Source: Exiguobacterium antarcticum DSM 14480
GTDB taxonomy: Bacteria > Bacillota > Bacilli > Exiguobacteriales > Exiguobacteriaceae
Reading direction: 5' to 3'
Length of the DNA: 64,000 nt
Assembly: GCF_000685865.1 (NCBI RefSeq)
Contig: NZ_JMKS01000003.1
Location: 1,240,001-1,304,000, forward strand
Of this stretch, positions 1 to 8,372 are shown one piece after another. Below the pieces are notes generated by a model. That model was not told where the DNA came from, ran no database searches, and saw only the letters and a program-made list of their open reading frames with translations. How positions within the stretch are numbered: position 1 is the first letter of the stretch; each line of letters starts with the position of its first letter. Made by a program: the position numbers and the translations under genes.

Positions 1-824
1 TCCGGTAAACGTTCTGGTTCTGCCAGTAATGTTTCACTCCAGCCCTTGATCGAAGTGAGCGGCGTTCGCAATTCATGCGAGATTCCCGAAATGAACTCGT
101 CCTTCAGCGTTTCCTGTTGTTTGATTTGTTGCCCCATGTAGTTGATGGTCCGGGCGAGTTCGCCTAATTCAAACGTGTACTCTTCATTGACTTTGACATC
201 ATAATGTTGCTTCGCGATTTGATCGGACGCACCGATGACTTCTTGAATCGGACGAACGATGGACGAAACGAGACGGGACGAATAGATATACGCCAGCCCC
301 CAGATGACGACACCCAACAATAGAATCGCTAAACAGATTTCAACGACGCGTTGATCAATTTTAGCAAGCGATGTCGTATAACGAAGTGCCCCGGTCGTCT
401 GTCCAAACGACACGACGGGTTCCGTCACTTCGAGCAAATGTTCCTCCGTTGCCGGATCATCATACCGTTTCGTAATCGTGTTTCCTGCCAATAAACGACT
501 GACTTCTTGTTTCGTCATATTCCGCTTCGAGACGAATCCGGTTGACGAGTAGCGTGGAATTCCTTTAGCATCTAAGACTTCGATTTCAGCATCTGTATAG
601 GCATATGAATCAAGCACATCATGAATCGTTGCTTCTGAATCTTGAAAGTCATACGCAAGACCACTGTTCGCAAATAAAACTGCACTCGCATTCGCATGTC
701 GTTTCAAGACGTCTGTCGCTGTCACATAATAGTAGTTATACGTCACGAACGATAAAATACCGATTACAAGCAAGACGGTCACGGTAATAATCGTCATGAA
801 CCGCATCAAAATCTGTCGTTTCAT
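1..824 (-). CDS. sensor histidine kinase (3' end outside window)
   Basis: Membrane sensor kinase, partner of the response regulator just upstream on the same strand; the two overlap by 4 bases (ATGA). The visible N-terminal part has a first membrane segment at about residues 9-28, an extracytoplasmic loop of about 130 residues, a second membrane segment, a HAMP-like linker (SSIVRPIQEV) and the start of the dimerisation domain with the phospho-acceptor motif SHELRTPLTS. The ATPase domain lies beyond position 1. The signal sensed cannot be told from sequence. Translational coupling to the regulator is inferred from the overlap. Confidence 0.93.
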   Translation of the reverse strand, partial: MKRQILMRFMTIITVTVLLVIGILSFVTYNYYYVTATDVLKRHANASAVLFANSGLAYDFQDSEATIHDVLDSYAYTDAEIEVLDAKGIPRYSSTGFVSKRNMTKQEVSRLLAGNTITKRYDDPATEEHLLEVTEPVVSFGQTTGALRYTTSLAKIDQRVVEICLAILLLGVVIWGLAYIYSSRLVSSIVRPIQEVIGASDQIAKQHYDVKVNEEYTFELGELARTINYMGQQIKQQETLKDEFISGISHELRTPLTSIKGWSETLLAEPERLP

Positions 825-1513
825 TTTTCATTACGCCATTTATAACCGTGTCCCCACAACGTTTCGATAAATTGAGGTTCAGCCGGGTTTTCTTCGATTT
901 TTTGACGAAGACGACGGATGTTGACATCAACCGTCTTGCGATCACCAAAATAATTTTCACCCCAGACGGCATCTAATAATTCGTCACGCGACATGACTTG
1001 ATCTTCATTTTTGATGAAGTGACACAATAAATCATATTCCGTCGGTGTAACTTCCACATCAACGCCAGCTTTTTGAACCCGTTTCGCTCCAAGATCGATG
1101 CGAAACGGACCAGAAAGCAACTCACGGGGTTGTTTGCGGCGACGCAACGTCTCGACTCGCCGCAATAACGATTGAATACGTGCCAGCAGTTCGGCTGGAC
1201 TAAACGGCTTTGCGATGTAATCATCAGCCCCAACACTGAGTCCCATGACTTTATCCTCTTCCCGCGTCCGTGCCGTCAGCATGATGATTCCGACGACTTC
1301 ATCTTGGGAGCGTGCTTGTTCACAAACCGCAAACCCGTCGACTTCCGGCATCATGATGTCGAGTAATAAGATATCGAATGTCTGTTGTGCGAACTGTTCT
1401 AATGCTTCACGTCCGTTTTCCGCTTCAATCACTTCATACCCGGCGCGTTTTAAATTAATGACGATGAAACTACGAATCGCATGTTCATCCTCAGCCACTA
1501 ATATTTTTGTCAT
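821..1513 (-). CDS. OmpR/PhoB-family response regulator
   Basis: Two-component response regulator of 230 residues. The receiver domain (about 1-115) shows the acidic pocket AEDE, phospho-acceptor Asp52 in LLLDIMMP and the conserved Lys in YIAKPFSP. The C-terminal winged helix (about 130-228) is of OmpR type, with the ending GHGYKW. A strong AGGAGG lies 8 bases before the ATG. It sits between a lipoprotein gene and the kinase gene, all on one strand, which suggests a lipoprotein-regulator-kinase operon. The regulon is unknown. Confidence 0.95.
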   Translation of the reverse strand: MTKILVAEDEHAIRSFIVINLKRAGYEVIEAENGREALEQFAQQTFDILLLDIMMPEVDGFAVCEQARSQDEVVGIIMLTARTREEDKVMGLSVGADDYIAKPFSPAELLARIQSLLRRVETLRRRKQPRELLSGPFRIDLGAKRVQKAGVDVEVTPTEYDLLCHFIKNEDQVMSRDELLDAVWGENYFGDRKTVDVNIRRLRQKIEENPAEPQFIETLWGHGYKWRNEK

Positions 1514-1536
1514 CTTGTTTTCCTCCTGCTTTTACT

Positions 1537-2799
1537 TTATTCCACAAGTGCTACATTCGTTGCGTACTTTTCATAGGATTGGTTGGCAGTGATGACATAG
1601 ACGTAATCAATGCCTTCTTTGATTTTTTTCTTTTGATGACTGGCGATGTATTGATTTTTTGGAATGATTTCGAGTTCAAAATCAATCGTTCCAGTCTCGC
1701 GATTAATGAAACGCACTCGATTGTCTTTTTTCTCAATCGTCTCACGTGTCGCCCAATTAGCGGGGAATCGCATGACGAAATTGTATTCGAGATCAATGTA
1801 CTGTTCTTCGCGAAGTTCAAAACCACTTTCGAGAAACGGTTGTACGCTTGCACCATTCCATGCGTAGTAGGCTGTGATTTGTGGTTTTTCTTCCATCGAC
1901 CGTCCGATACTGCCCTTTGGTGTGTATTGATGGGCAAATTCTACGATGCCATCTTGATCTACATCTTTCGGAAATGTATACATCGGTTCGATGATTTCTG
2001 ATGTTCCCGCAAAATCGACTGGGGTGAGTTTCGTTTGATCGAGCTGAAACACGAGCAAATGCATCGTCGCATCACGTGTAAACGACACCAGTAGACCCTT
2101 TTTCTTCGCAGCATTGATCGTATCGATTTCAAATAGATCATGATCCGCAAATAAATCGCCTTCCCGTATCGGAAGTAACGTTGTTTGTCGGACAGCAGGC
2201 GTCAAGGCCTCTTCATAATAAACCAGCTCCGTGGATTGGCCTTTTTTTAGCAAGACCATATCCTGACGTTGGTCTTGATTCAAGTCGGCAATCGTCAATC
2301 GATCGTATGTATCGATTTTAGTGACGTCAATCGACGACTTCATCAAATCCTTTAACAGATATACTGTATTTTTTTCCAGACTCGTCACGCCAATCATCAA
2401 TTGATTACGTGTTTTCGTTGGATCGGTGAGGACATGAAGTTGATCGATCGATCGACCGGTCGCGATCGGCTGACTGACTCGTAACACCCACTTCTTCTTC
2501 ATCCGTTCATGGACCAACAGCTTGATTTGAAACGTTCCCTGATCCTGCATCCGGTAAAAGGTGACCGCTTCTTCGCGTCCATCCCGATTTAAATCAATCA
2601 ATTCATATAATCTCGAAATCGATTGATTACGAGGGGCAACGATTTCCGCCTGTGCCGGAAGATCTTCATCGATTTTTGTTTTTAACGACTTTTCCCATTC
2701 GGGCAAAGCCGGGTGTTCGAGTAACGACGCAGGGTGAGGCAAGGTAAGACCACATCCCGCTAAATATAGGGTCGATAAGAAAATAACAAAATATTTCAT
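1537..2799 (-). CDS. lipoprotein with FG-GAP/VCBS-like repeats
   Basis: Secreted lipoprotein of 420 residues. I chose the ATG at 2799 because GGAAAGG lies just before it and the protein then begins with a lipoprotein signal peptide ending in LAGC (Cys16); a longer frame upstream lacks a ribosome binding site. Asp-rich loops of calcium-binding type recur near residues 69 (DLNRDG), 172 (DLNQDQ) and 279 (DVDQDG), as in FG-GAP/VCBS beta-propeller repeats. It lies 23 bases before the two-component system and is probably co-transcribed, so it may modulate the signal (inference). Confidence 0.75.
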   Translation of the reverse strand: MKYFVIFLSTLYLAGCGLTLPHPASLLEHPALPEWEKSLKTKIDEDLPAQAEIVAPRNQSISRLYELIDLNRDGREEAVTFYRMQDQGTFQIKLLVHERMKKKWVLRVSQPIATGRSIDQLHVLTDPTKTRNQLMIGVTSLEKNTVYLLKDLMKSSIDVTKIDTYDRLTIADLNQDQRQDMVLLKKGQSTELVYYEEALTPAVRQTTLLPIREGDLFADHDLFEIDTINAAKKKGLLVSFTRDATMHLLVFQLDQTKLTPVDFAGTSEIIEPMYTFPKDVDQDGIVEFAHQYTPKGSIGRSMEEKPQITAYYAWNGASVQPFLESGFELREEQYIDLEYNFVMRFPANWATRETIEKKDNRVRFINRETGTIDFELEIIPKNQYIASHQKKKIKEGIDYVYVITANQSYEKYATNVALVE

Positions 2800-2924
2800 C
2801 AGACTTAAATCCTTTCCATACGTGCTCTCCTCAAACTTTATCACACTCTTTCCAAGGAGAGTATATTGTGGAAGAGGAGCCAACTTGTTAAGATGTAACA
2901 GATATTCGAAAGGGGTTTATATTC

Positions 2925-3731
2925 ATGGCTTATGAAATGATCGTACTTGATCTTGACGATACGTTGTTGACGAGTGACCACACGATTTCTCCGAAAACGA
3001 AACAAGCACTGCTCGATGCCCAGCGTCGTGGAAAAAAAGTTGTTCTTGCCAGCGGTCGCCCGACTTACGCGATGGTCGATCTGGCAAAAGAACTCGAACT
3101 CGCTCGTTATGGCAGTTATATCTTAAGTTTTAACGGTGCTTCCATCATCGACTGCAAAACAAATGAAGCCCTCTTCTCCAGTACCCTTCTTCCGGAAACG
3201 GTACATCGTTTATACGATTTAAGTAAACGGGAAAACATTCATATCCATACGTACGTCGGGCATGAAATTTATACGGAAACGCCTAACCCGTATACGACGC
3301 TCGAAGGGGAAATCACAGGGATGGAAGTCATTCCGGTACCGGATTTCAAGGCCGCGGTCACAGAACCGGTCGTAAAATGTTTGATGCTAGCGGAAGAAAA
3401 CCGTTTAGCGGAAGTCGAACAAAAACTTCAGCTCGAACTCGCAGGGGAACTTGCTGTTGCCCGGTCAAAACCATTTTTCTTAGAATTCACAGAAGCCGGC
3501 GTCACAAAAGGGACAAGCCTTGAACTGCTCGCAAACCGCCTCGGAATCAAACGTGCTGATGTCATCGCGTGTGGTGACGGCAATAATGATTTATCGATGA
3601 TCGAGTGGGCCGGACTAGGTGTTGCGATGGCGAATGCCGCCGACACCGTCAAAGAAAAAGCGCAGTACATGACGGCTTCGAATGACGAAGATGGGATTGC
3701 CCTCGTCGTCGAAAAATTCATGATGGATTAA
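2925..3731 (+). CDS. Cof-type HAD phosphatase
   Basis: Cytoplasmic HAD-superfamily hydrolase (268 residues) of the Cof/YidA subfamily, members of which dephosphorylate sugar phosphates or flavin and pyridoxal phosphates. Motif I DLDDT (nucleophile Asp9, acid/base Asp11), motif II in LASGR (residues 41-45), motif III Lys195 and motif IV GDGNND (217-222) are all present, with a C2-type cap between about residues 85 and 185. The start follows GAAAGGGG. It is a single gene, divergent from the lipoprotein operon and closed by a terminator. The substrate cannot be stated. Confidence 0.92.
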   Translation: MAYEMIVLDLDDTLLTSDHTISPKTKQALLDAQRRGKKVVLASGRPTYAMVDLAKELELARYGSYILSFNGASIIDCKTNEALFSSTLLPETVHRLYDLSKRENIHIHTYVGHEIYTETPNPYTTLEGEITGMEVIPVPDFKAAVTEPVVKCLMLAEENRLAEVEQKLQLELAGELAVARSKPFFLEFTEAGVTKGTSLELLANRLGIKRADVIACGDGNNDLSMIEWAGLGVAMANAADTVKEKAQYMTASNDEDGIALVVEKFMMD

Positions 3732-3745
3732 GTTTCTGGAACGGC

Positions 3746-3779
3746 AAAAAGAGACCGACTTAAAAGTCAGTCTCTTTTT
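3746..3779. terminator. bidirectional terminator between HAD gene and ung
   Basis: Inverted repeat AGAGACcGACT / AGTCaGTCTCT flanked by A and T runs, located between the stop codons of two convergent genes. It should end transcription from both sides. Confidence 0.85.
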
Positions 3780-3784
3780 GTGTT

Positions 3785-4444
3785 TCAAGAAATACACCAG
3801 TCGATGGGAGATCTCCCTTGCTGTTTTAACCAGTCATTGGTTTGCGAATACGGTCGGCTTCCGAAAAATCCGCGACTCGCTGAAAGTGGGCTGGGGTGAA
3901 CGGATTCGAGTACAAGATGACGTGTCGTATCAATTAAACTTTTTTTACTTTTCGCATGATTTCCCCAGAGGATGAAGACGATCGGTTGGTCTTGTTTCCC
4001 TAATACTTCAATGACACGATCGGTAAAGAATTCCCATCCTTTTTTTGCATGTGACCCCGCTTTCCCCGTTTCCACGGTCAAAGAGGTATTCAGTAAAAAG
4101 ACACCTTGTTTTGACCACGCTTCAAGATTCCCTGTCGTCGGTGCCGGACACCCGAGGTCAGATACGAGTTCTTTATACATGTTACGTAAGGAAGGCGGAA
4201 TCGCGATTCCGTCATTCACAGAAAAACTTAGTCCGTTTGCCTGATTCGGTCCGTGATAAGGGTCTTGTCCTAAAATCACACAGCGGACATCTTCCGGTGC
4301 CACCGCGTCGAACGCATGAAAAATCCGTTCCTTCGGCGGGTAAACCGTCGTCTCGTGATACGCCGTTTTGACGAAGTCCCATAATCGCTGGAAATATTCT
4401 TTTTCTTTCTCTTCTTTTAAGATTTCTTGCCAGGCTGGGTGCAT
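3785..4444 (-). CDS. ung: uracil-DNA glycosylase
   Basis: Family 1 uracil-DNA glycosylase (219 residues), which removes uracil from DNA in base excision repair. The catalytic water-activating motif GQDPYHGP (Asp61), the uracil-binding stretch and the DNA-intercalation loop HPSPLSASRGF (His183) are intact, and the length matches the family. The start at 4444 follows AAGGAG; a longer frame upstream has no ribosome binding site. It is divergent from the tagA-like gene and convergent with the HAD gene. Confidence 0.97.
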   Translation of the reverse strand: MHPAWQEILKEEKEKEYFQRLWDFVKTAYHETTVYPPKERIFHAFDAVAPEDVRCVILGQDPYHGPNQANGLSFSVNDGIAIPPSLRNMYKELVSDLGCPAPTTGNLEAWSKQGVFLLNTSLTVETGKAGSHAKKGWEFFTDRVIEVLGKQDQPIVFILWGNHAKSKKSLIDTTRHLVLESVHPSPLSASRGFFGSRPYSQTNDWLKQQGRSPIDWCIS

Positions 4445-4524
4445 GTGACTCGCTCCTTTTTCAGTCTCAAGCCTCTGTTCCTTCCGCTTGATTCTGCTAT
4501 GATGGGTAATGAGGTGGAATAAAG

Positions 4525-5247
4525 ATGATTCAAACAATCCAGTTATTTGGTTTACCTTTTGTCAACGCAACACCGTCGACATGGTATACCCATATTAAAA
4601 CCCTTTTACACAATAATGAAAAAGCCTTTCTAGTGACGGCCAACCCGGAACTTGTCTTACGTTCGTTACGTGACCCCGCTTACAATCGCATATTGCGACA
4701 GGCGACGTTCATTACGCCTGACGGGATTGGCGTGACGGCGGCAAGCAAACGAATGGGCGAACCCTTGACGGCCACGTTACCCGGTATCGAAACCGCCCGA
4801 GAGCTGTTGCGCACGGCGGATACACTGCAAAAACGTGTATTTTTACTTGGGGGACGCCCGGAAGTCATGAAATCATTGATCAAACAACTAGCCATCCGCT
4901 TCCCGGACATTCAGTTCGTCGGGACATTTCATGGATTCGGAAAAGAAGCAGAAGCGGCAACAGCCCTTAAAGCTGCTCAAGCGGATCTAATCCTGGTTGC
5001 ACTTGGGGCACCCAAACAGGAACAATGGATTGCATCCGTGTATGATCAAGTCGATCACGGTCTCTTCATCGGTGTTGGTGGTGCCTTTGATGTCTGGTCC
5101 GGTCATAGTAAACGAGCACCAAAGCTGTTTCGGACACTCAAACTGGAATGGCTCTACCGAATCTCCAGTCATCCACGTGGATTCGAAAAGTTAAAAGACT
5201 TGTTGCTGTTCGTGTTGCTTGTCTTCCGAAAAAAATCGCATCTTTGA
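4525..5247 (+). CDS. tagA: WecG/TagA/CpsF family glycosyltransferase
   Basis: Glycosyltransferase family 26 protein (240 residues). Members transfer N-acetylmannosamine to a lipid-linked GlcNAc in teichoic acid or capsule linkage-unit synthesis at the membrane. Characteristic stretches are VTANPELVL, TPDGIGV, ARELL, LLGGRPEV, GAPKQEQWI and GVGGAFDVWSG. The C-terminus is basic and hydrophobic (LLLFVLLVFRKK), fitting membrane association. It stands alone, away from other tag genes, so the exact glycan is uncertain. Confidence 0.9.
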   Translation: MIQTIQLFGLPFVNATPSTWYTHIKTLLHNNEKAFLVTANPELVLRSLRDPAYNRILRQATFITPDGIGVTAASKRMGEPLTATLPGIETARELLRTADTLQKRVFLLGGRPEVMKSLIKQLAIRFPDIQFVGTFHGFGKEAEAATALKAAQADLILVALGAPKQEQWIASVYDQVDHGLFIGVGGAFDVWSGHSKRAPKLFRTLKLEWLYRISSHPRGFEKLKDLLLFVLLVFRKKSHL

Positions 5248-5250
5248 CGA

Positions 5251-5288
5251 AAAAAATCCTGCTCTCCATAATGGAAAGCAGGATTTTT
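5251..5288. terminator. bidirectional terminator tagA / azoR
   Basis: Stem AAATCCTGCT...AGCAGGATTT with flanking A and T runs between two convergent genes. Confidence 0.85.
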
Positions 5289-5295
5289 CATTTTC

Positions 5296-5928
5296 TTATG
5301 CGTTGACCGTTGAGAACGAATGACCAAGTTCTTTTGCTTTCGCGATTGCTTCTTCTTTGATTTCTTCTGCTTTTTCAGGGTTCATTGCCATACCTTCGAT
5401 GAACAATGAGTTGTAATCCGTTACACCTGTGAAAGCAAGTGCTTGACGGAGGTAGTCATCACCGAAGTTAAGACCTGACCCTGTGTAGACACCGCCTGTT
5501 GCTTGGATGTGGAGTGCTTTTTTGCCTTCCATCAATCCTTTAGGACCTTCTGCTGTGTAAGCAAATGTCTTACCCGCAAGAAGAACGCTGTCGATGTACA
5601 TTTTGAGACGTGCCGGGAATGAGAAGTTCCACATTGGCGTAACGAATACATATTCGTCTGCTTCCATGTACTGCTCAAGGTGTTTCGTCATCGTCCCGAC
5701 TTTCGCGATTTCAACTTCCGAAAGCGCTTCGCCTGTTGCGAATTTGCCCCATGCGCTTAATACGTCTGTATCGATTTCTTGGACGTCTTCATTATAAAGA
5801 TCAAGAACTTGTACTTCAGCATTCGGGTTAGCAGCTTTGTAGCTCTCAAGGAAAGCTTCACCAGCCTGAAGGCTAAACGAGTGTTCTGTCGATTTCGGGT
5901 TTACAGTTACATAAAGTAATTTAGTCAT
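5296..5928 (-). CDS. azoR: FMN-dependent NADH:quinone/azo reductase
   Basis: Flavodoxin-fold reductase (210 residues) of the AzoR/AcpD family, reducing quinones and azo compounds by two electrons to protect thiols from electrophile stress. Seen: N-terminal VTVNPKSTEHS flavin-phosphate loop, TPMWNFSFPARLK flavin-binding segment and the ATGG loop. It lies downstream of a MarR-family gene on the same strand but has its own promoter (TTGACA-17-TATATT), just upstream of which sits an inverted repeat also found at the marR promoter. Control by that MarR protein is therefore likely, as for Bacillus azoR genes under YodB or MhqR. Confidence 0.93.
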   Translation of the reverse strand: MTKLLYVTVNPKSTEHSFSLQAGEAFLESYKAANPNAEVQVLDLYNEDVQEIDTDVLSAWGKFATGEALSEVEIAKVGTMTKHLEQYMEADEYVFVTPMWNFSFPARLKMYIDSVLLAGKTFAYTAEGPKGLMEGKKALHIQATGGVYTGSGLNFGDDYLRQALAFTGVTDYNSLFIEGMAMNPEKAEEIKEEAIAKAKELGHSFSTVNA

Positions 5929-5968
5929 TTTTATTTCCCCTTTTTATCTAAAGTAATTTCTGTAAGTA

Positions 5969-5997
5969 AATATACCAACAGGGTTTTCGTTTGTCAA
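5969..5997 (-). promoter_or_regulatory. sigma-A promoter of azoR
   Basis: On the minus strand TTGACA (5992-5997), a 17-base spacer and TATATT (5969-5974), about 40 bases before the start codon. Confidence 0.8.
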
Positions 5998-6001
5998 TTA
6001 G

Positions 6002-6021
6002 TTTGATTTCAAAGAATCAAA
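6002..6021. promoter_or_regulatory. candidate MarR operator upstream of azoR
   Basis: Perfect inverted repeat TTTGATT-N6-AATCAAA immediately upstream of the azoR -35 box. The core TTGATT-N6-AATCA recurs at the marR promoter (6568-6584). Confidence 0.55.
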
Positions 6022-6062
6022 AAGAAACTGCCCCCGAACCGAATCACCTTGACTATAAGCTC

Positions 6063-6097
6063 AAAAAAAAACCTAATCATTGACGATTAGGTTTTTT
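6063..6097 (-). terminator. terminator of marR gene
   Basis: Stem CCTAATC / GATTAGG flanked by A and T runs. It overlaps the last codons of the MarR gene and separates it from azoR. Confidence 0.75.
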
Positions 6098-6545
6098 CCA
6101 CATGTGTATAGTGATCGGCTCTATGACCCACCCGTTTCAGTAGCTCAATCAACTGTTCTTTTTCTGGAATCGAAAGATCACTGAATAAATCTGTCAAAAA
6201 CGCTTCATGTTTCGGGAACGTTTCTTCCATTAACGTTTGTCCTGCTTCCGTCAATGTCCCAAAGGTCACTCGGCGATCCGTCGGACAGGAGCGCCGCGCG
6301 AGAAGCCCACGATTTTCTAATTTATCGACGACATATGTCACACTGCCGCTTGTTAATAAGATTTTATCACCGATTTGTTGAAGCGGTGTATCTCCCTTGT
6401 GGTACAACAATTCAAGAACACCAAATTCGGATGAGTTCAACTGATGTGTCTTGATGTCGACCTTCACTTGTTCCGTTACTGCGTGCATCGTACGAGATAG
6501 AACAACGAGCATTTTTAATGCCAGCTTCGAGTCTGTCGATTCCAT
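6087..6545 (-). CDS. MarR-family transcriptional regulator
   Basis: Winged-helix repressor of 152 residues. The MarR pattern is clear: helical dimerisation ends, recognition region LLTSGSVTYVVDKLENRGL and the wing CPTDRRVTFGTLTEAG. The single Cys in RRSCPTDRR sits at the wing, a position where redox sensing is possible (inference). The start at 6545 follows GAGGGG. Its own promoter carries the same TTGATT-N6-AATCA element as azoR, so I infer autorepression and control of the azoreductase by quinones or other electrophiles. Confidence 0.93.
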   Translation of the reverse strand: MESTDSKLALKMLVVLSRTMHAVTEQVKVDIKTHQLNSSEFGVLELLYHKGDTPLQQIGDKILLTSGSVTYVVDKLENRGLLARRSCPTDRRVTFGTLTEAGQTLMEETFPKHEAFLTDLFSDLSIPEKEQLIELLKRVGHRADHYTHVEKT

Positions 6546-6567
6546 TTTACGTTCGCCCCTCTTTATC

Positions 6568-6584
6568 TTGATTCGAAACAATCA
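6568..6584. promoter_or_regulatory. candidate MarR auto-operator
   Basis: TTGATT-N6-AATCA, matching the azoR-side repeat, and overlapping the -10 box of the marR promoter. Confidence 0.55.
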
Positions 6585-6609
6585 TAGACCTCTTTTTTCC
6601 ATTGGTCAA
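6581..6609 (-). promoter_or_regulatory. sigma-A promoter of marR
   Basis: On the minus strand TTGACC (6604-6609), 17-base spacer, TATGAT (6581-6586), 36 bases before the start codon. Confidence 0.75.
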
Positions 6610-6662
6610 TTCCAGTCCGAATTTTACTTACTTTCGACGTGGCGTTCACTTTTTCCTTGCCG

Positions 6663-6676
6663 TGAAACGCGTTCCA
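6663..6676. promoter_or_regulatory. possible LacI-type operator
   Basis: TGAAACGCGTTCCA matches its own reverse complement at 12 of 14 bases and lies about 40 bases before the small gene that precedes the LacI regulator. Possible auto-operator; no proof. Confidence 0.3.
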
Positions 6677-6717
6677 TAGATTAAGGTCTTGATATACACT
6701 ACAAGGGAGGTCTAATC

Positions 6718-6978
6718 ATGTCATTTCAAAAATCCTTACAGCGTCTTGTGAAAAACAATGTGGCCTTTGAGTTAGCAATTGAACAACTTTATACACCGAC
6801 CGGTTATTATCTCTGCAAACATACGTTAATTGATCAATATCCAGATTTGTTGCCAACAGAACAAGTCATGCTTCTTCAAAAAATTGCAGAACAAATCGAA
6901 CGGTCCACGCGACTTGAAGAAACCATCACAAAACAAAATTGGATTCAAATCCACCAACAATTATCCAACGATCTTTAG
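6718..6978 (+). CDS. hypothetical small protein
   Basis: Protein of 86 residues with no family I recognise. It is soluble, mainly helical in appearance and rich in Gln, Glu and Leu, with no signal peptide or membrane segment. It starts after GGGAGG and ends 12 bases before the LacI-family gene, so the two are almost surely co-transcribed. Function unknown. Confidence 0.8.
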   Translation: MSFQKSLQRLVKNNVAFELAIEQLYTPTGYYLCKHTLIDQYPDLLPTEQVMLLQKIAEQIERSTRLEETITKQNWIQIHQQLSNDL

Positions 6979-6990
6979 GGGGAACTTTTC

Positions 6991-7962
6991 ATGACGAACA
7001 TTCGTGACTTGGCACGTGAAGCACATGTTTCAGTGACGACGGTCTCGCGTGTCTTAAATGATCATCCGTATGTCGCGGATGACAAACGCCAGGCCGTGCA
7101 GGCTGCCATTCAGAAACTCGGTTATATCCGAAATCAAACGGCCGTCCATCTGTCGACCGGTCAAACCCATACGATCGGGGTCATGTTGCCTTTCGTCGAT
7201 CATCCTTATCATGCCGCCATCTTGCAAGGGATTGCGCGATGTGCCTTTGAAGAAGGATATCGGTTTTTGACCTGGCAGACGAACTATGTCGAGTCACATG
7301 AACATACCGTTCTAAAGGCGCTGGCCCAACGTGAGGTTGACGGATTGATTATCGTCTCACACAGTCTGTCCGTGGACGAGATTCTCCAGTACGAACAATA
7401 TGGTCCGATTGTTTTTTGTGAATACCATCCCCACGCTTCTTCCGTCTACATCAACCACTATACGGCATTCCAAAAAGGATTGAAGGCATTACAGTCTCTT
7501 CACCATACAGAAATCGGTATCTGTCTCGGACGACCGGACAGTACGAATAGTTTGGCCCGAAAACAAGCCTATCAAGATACCGTGAGCGACGACGCACGAC
7601 CGGAGTGGATTTATGAACAGGCATTGACGATCGAGGACGGTGCACACGTAGCAAGAGCCTGGCTGAATCAGTCTCAGCGTCCAACAGCCATTTTGACGGC
7701 AAGTGATCATGTCGCTGCCGGCATCATTTTAGAACTTCGTGAACAAGGATACCGGATACCGGAGGATTTAGCCGTAATCGGATTTGATGGCAGTGACCTG
7801 GCTGTCGTCCTGAATCTGACGACGGTCGCTGTTCCTTACGAGACAATCGGGCGGCATGCCTTTTCGATCGCCATCAGTGATAGTTGGCAGCAACATCCTC
7901 AAACGGAAATCCCGACTACACTCAAAAATGGGACGACCGCCTCTATACTTTGTGTGAAATAA
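6991..7962 (+). CDS. LacI-family transcriptional regulator
   Basis: Repressor of 323 residues. The N-terminal LacI helix-turn-helix and hinge (about 3-55) reads IRDLAREAHVSVTTVSRVLN with HPYVADDKR following, then a periplasmic-binding-protein-like sensor domain (GVMLPFVDHPY, LTASDHVAAG, DLAVIGFDGSDLA). The effector is probably a sugar. No sugar genes adjoin it; the nearest are the PTS genes 13 kb away, so its target is unknown. An autoregulatory site upstream is possible. Confidence 0.92.
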   Translation: MTNIRDLAREAHVSVTTVSRVLNDHPYVADDKRQAVQAAIQKLGYIRNQTAVHLSTGQTHTIGVMLPFVDHPYHAAILQGIARCAFEEGYRFLTWQTNYVESHEHTVLKALAQREVDGLIIVSHSLSVDEILQYEQYGPIVFCEYHPHASSVYINHYTAFQKGLKALQSLHHTEIGICLGRPDSTNSLARKQAYQDTVSDDARPEWIYEQALTIEDGAHVARAWLNQSQRPTAILTASDHVAAGIILELREQGYRIPEDLAVIGFDGSDLAVVLNLTTVAVPYETIGRHAFSIAISDSWQQHPQTEIPTTLKNGTTASILCVK

Positions 7963-7968
7963 CAAACG

Positions 7969-8011
7969 AAACCCGCTTCTTGTCTCGCAAATGCGTCAAG
8001 AGCGGGTTTTT
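7969..8011 (+). terminator. terminator of LacI-regulator operon
   Basis: Stem AAACCCGCT...AGCGGGTTT with extended pairing TTG/CAA and a T run. Confidence 0.8.
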
Positions 8012-8024
8012 GAGCGTACAGTTT

Positions 8025-8289
8025 TTACAACGATCCGGCAGCGACGTAACATGAACCCCCATACCCGCTCCGGAAAGATTCCTTGACGACTTGTCCATAA
8101 TACGAGTTGGCATTGATCATCGTTGATCCGTCAACAGCGATTCCGACATGCTGAATCCCACTGCCGTGTGTGAAAAATACAAGATCCCCAGCGGTCGGTG
8201 CTGTCCGTTTCGTTACCCCGTATTGTGCAGAAGCTGTTCGTGGTAAGGACTTTCCTAATGCATTGTAGACATACCAAGTAATATTTTTC
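8025..8289 (-). pseudogene. NlpC/P60 peptidase remnant, N-terminus and catalytic Cys lost
   Basis: The last 80 or so residues of an NlpC/P60 cell-wall peptidase are readable: TWYVYNALGKSLPRTASAQ, GDLVFFTHGSGIQHVGIA (catalytic His in QHVGI) and the SYVA-like ending. The normal segment before TWYVY, which carries the catalytic Cys (DCSG), is absent; instead the reading frame runs into the terminator hairpin of the RND gene. Without Cys, signal peptide and binding repeats this cannot be an active hydrolase. An ATG-initiated frame up to 8333 exists but would start inside the terminator stem. Confidence 0.8.
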
Positions 8290-8294
8290 TGAAA

Positions 8295-8349
8295 AATAAA
8301 AAAACAGGTCATAAAACGGCAATCTGAAGCCATTTTATGATTCCTGTTT
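8295..8349 (-). terminator. terminator of RND efflux gene
   Basis: Minus-strand hairpin with arms AACAGG, TCATAAAA and GCC pairing across an 8-base loop, followed by a T run. It lies 24 bases after the RND stop codon. Confidence 0.8.
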
Positions 8350-8372
8350 CGTTGTCCTTCTTTTCATTCTAC

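Noticed and set aside
1507-2001. 164-codon open frame antisense to the lipoprotein gene
   Set aside because: No ribosome binding site, overlaps a gene with a clear lipobox, and resembles no family.
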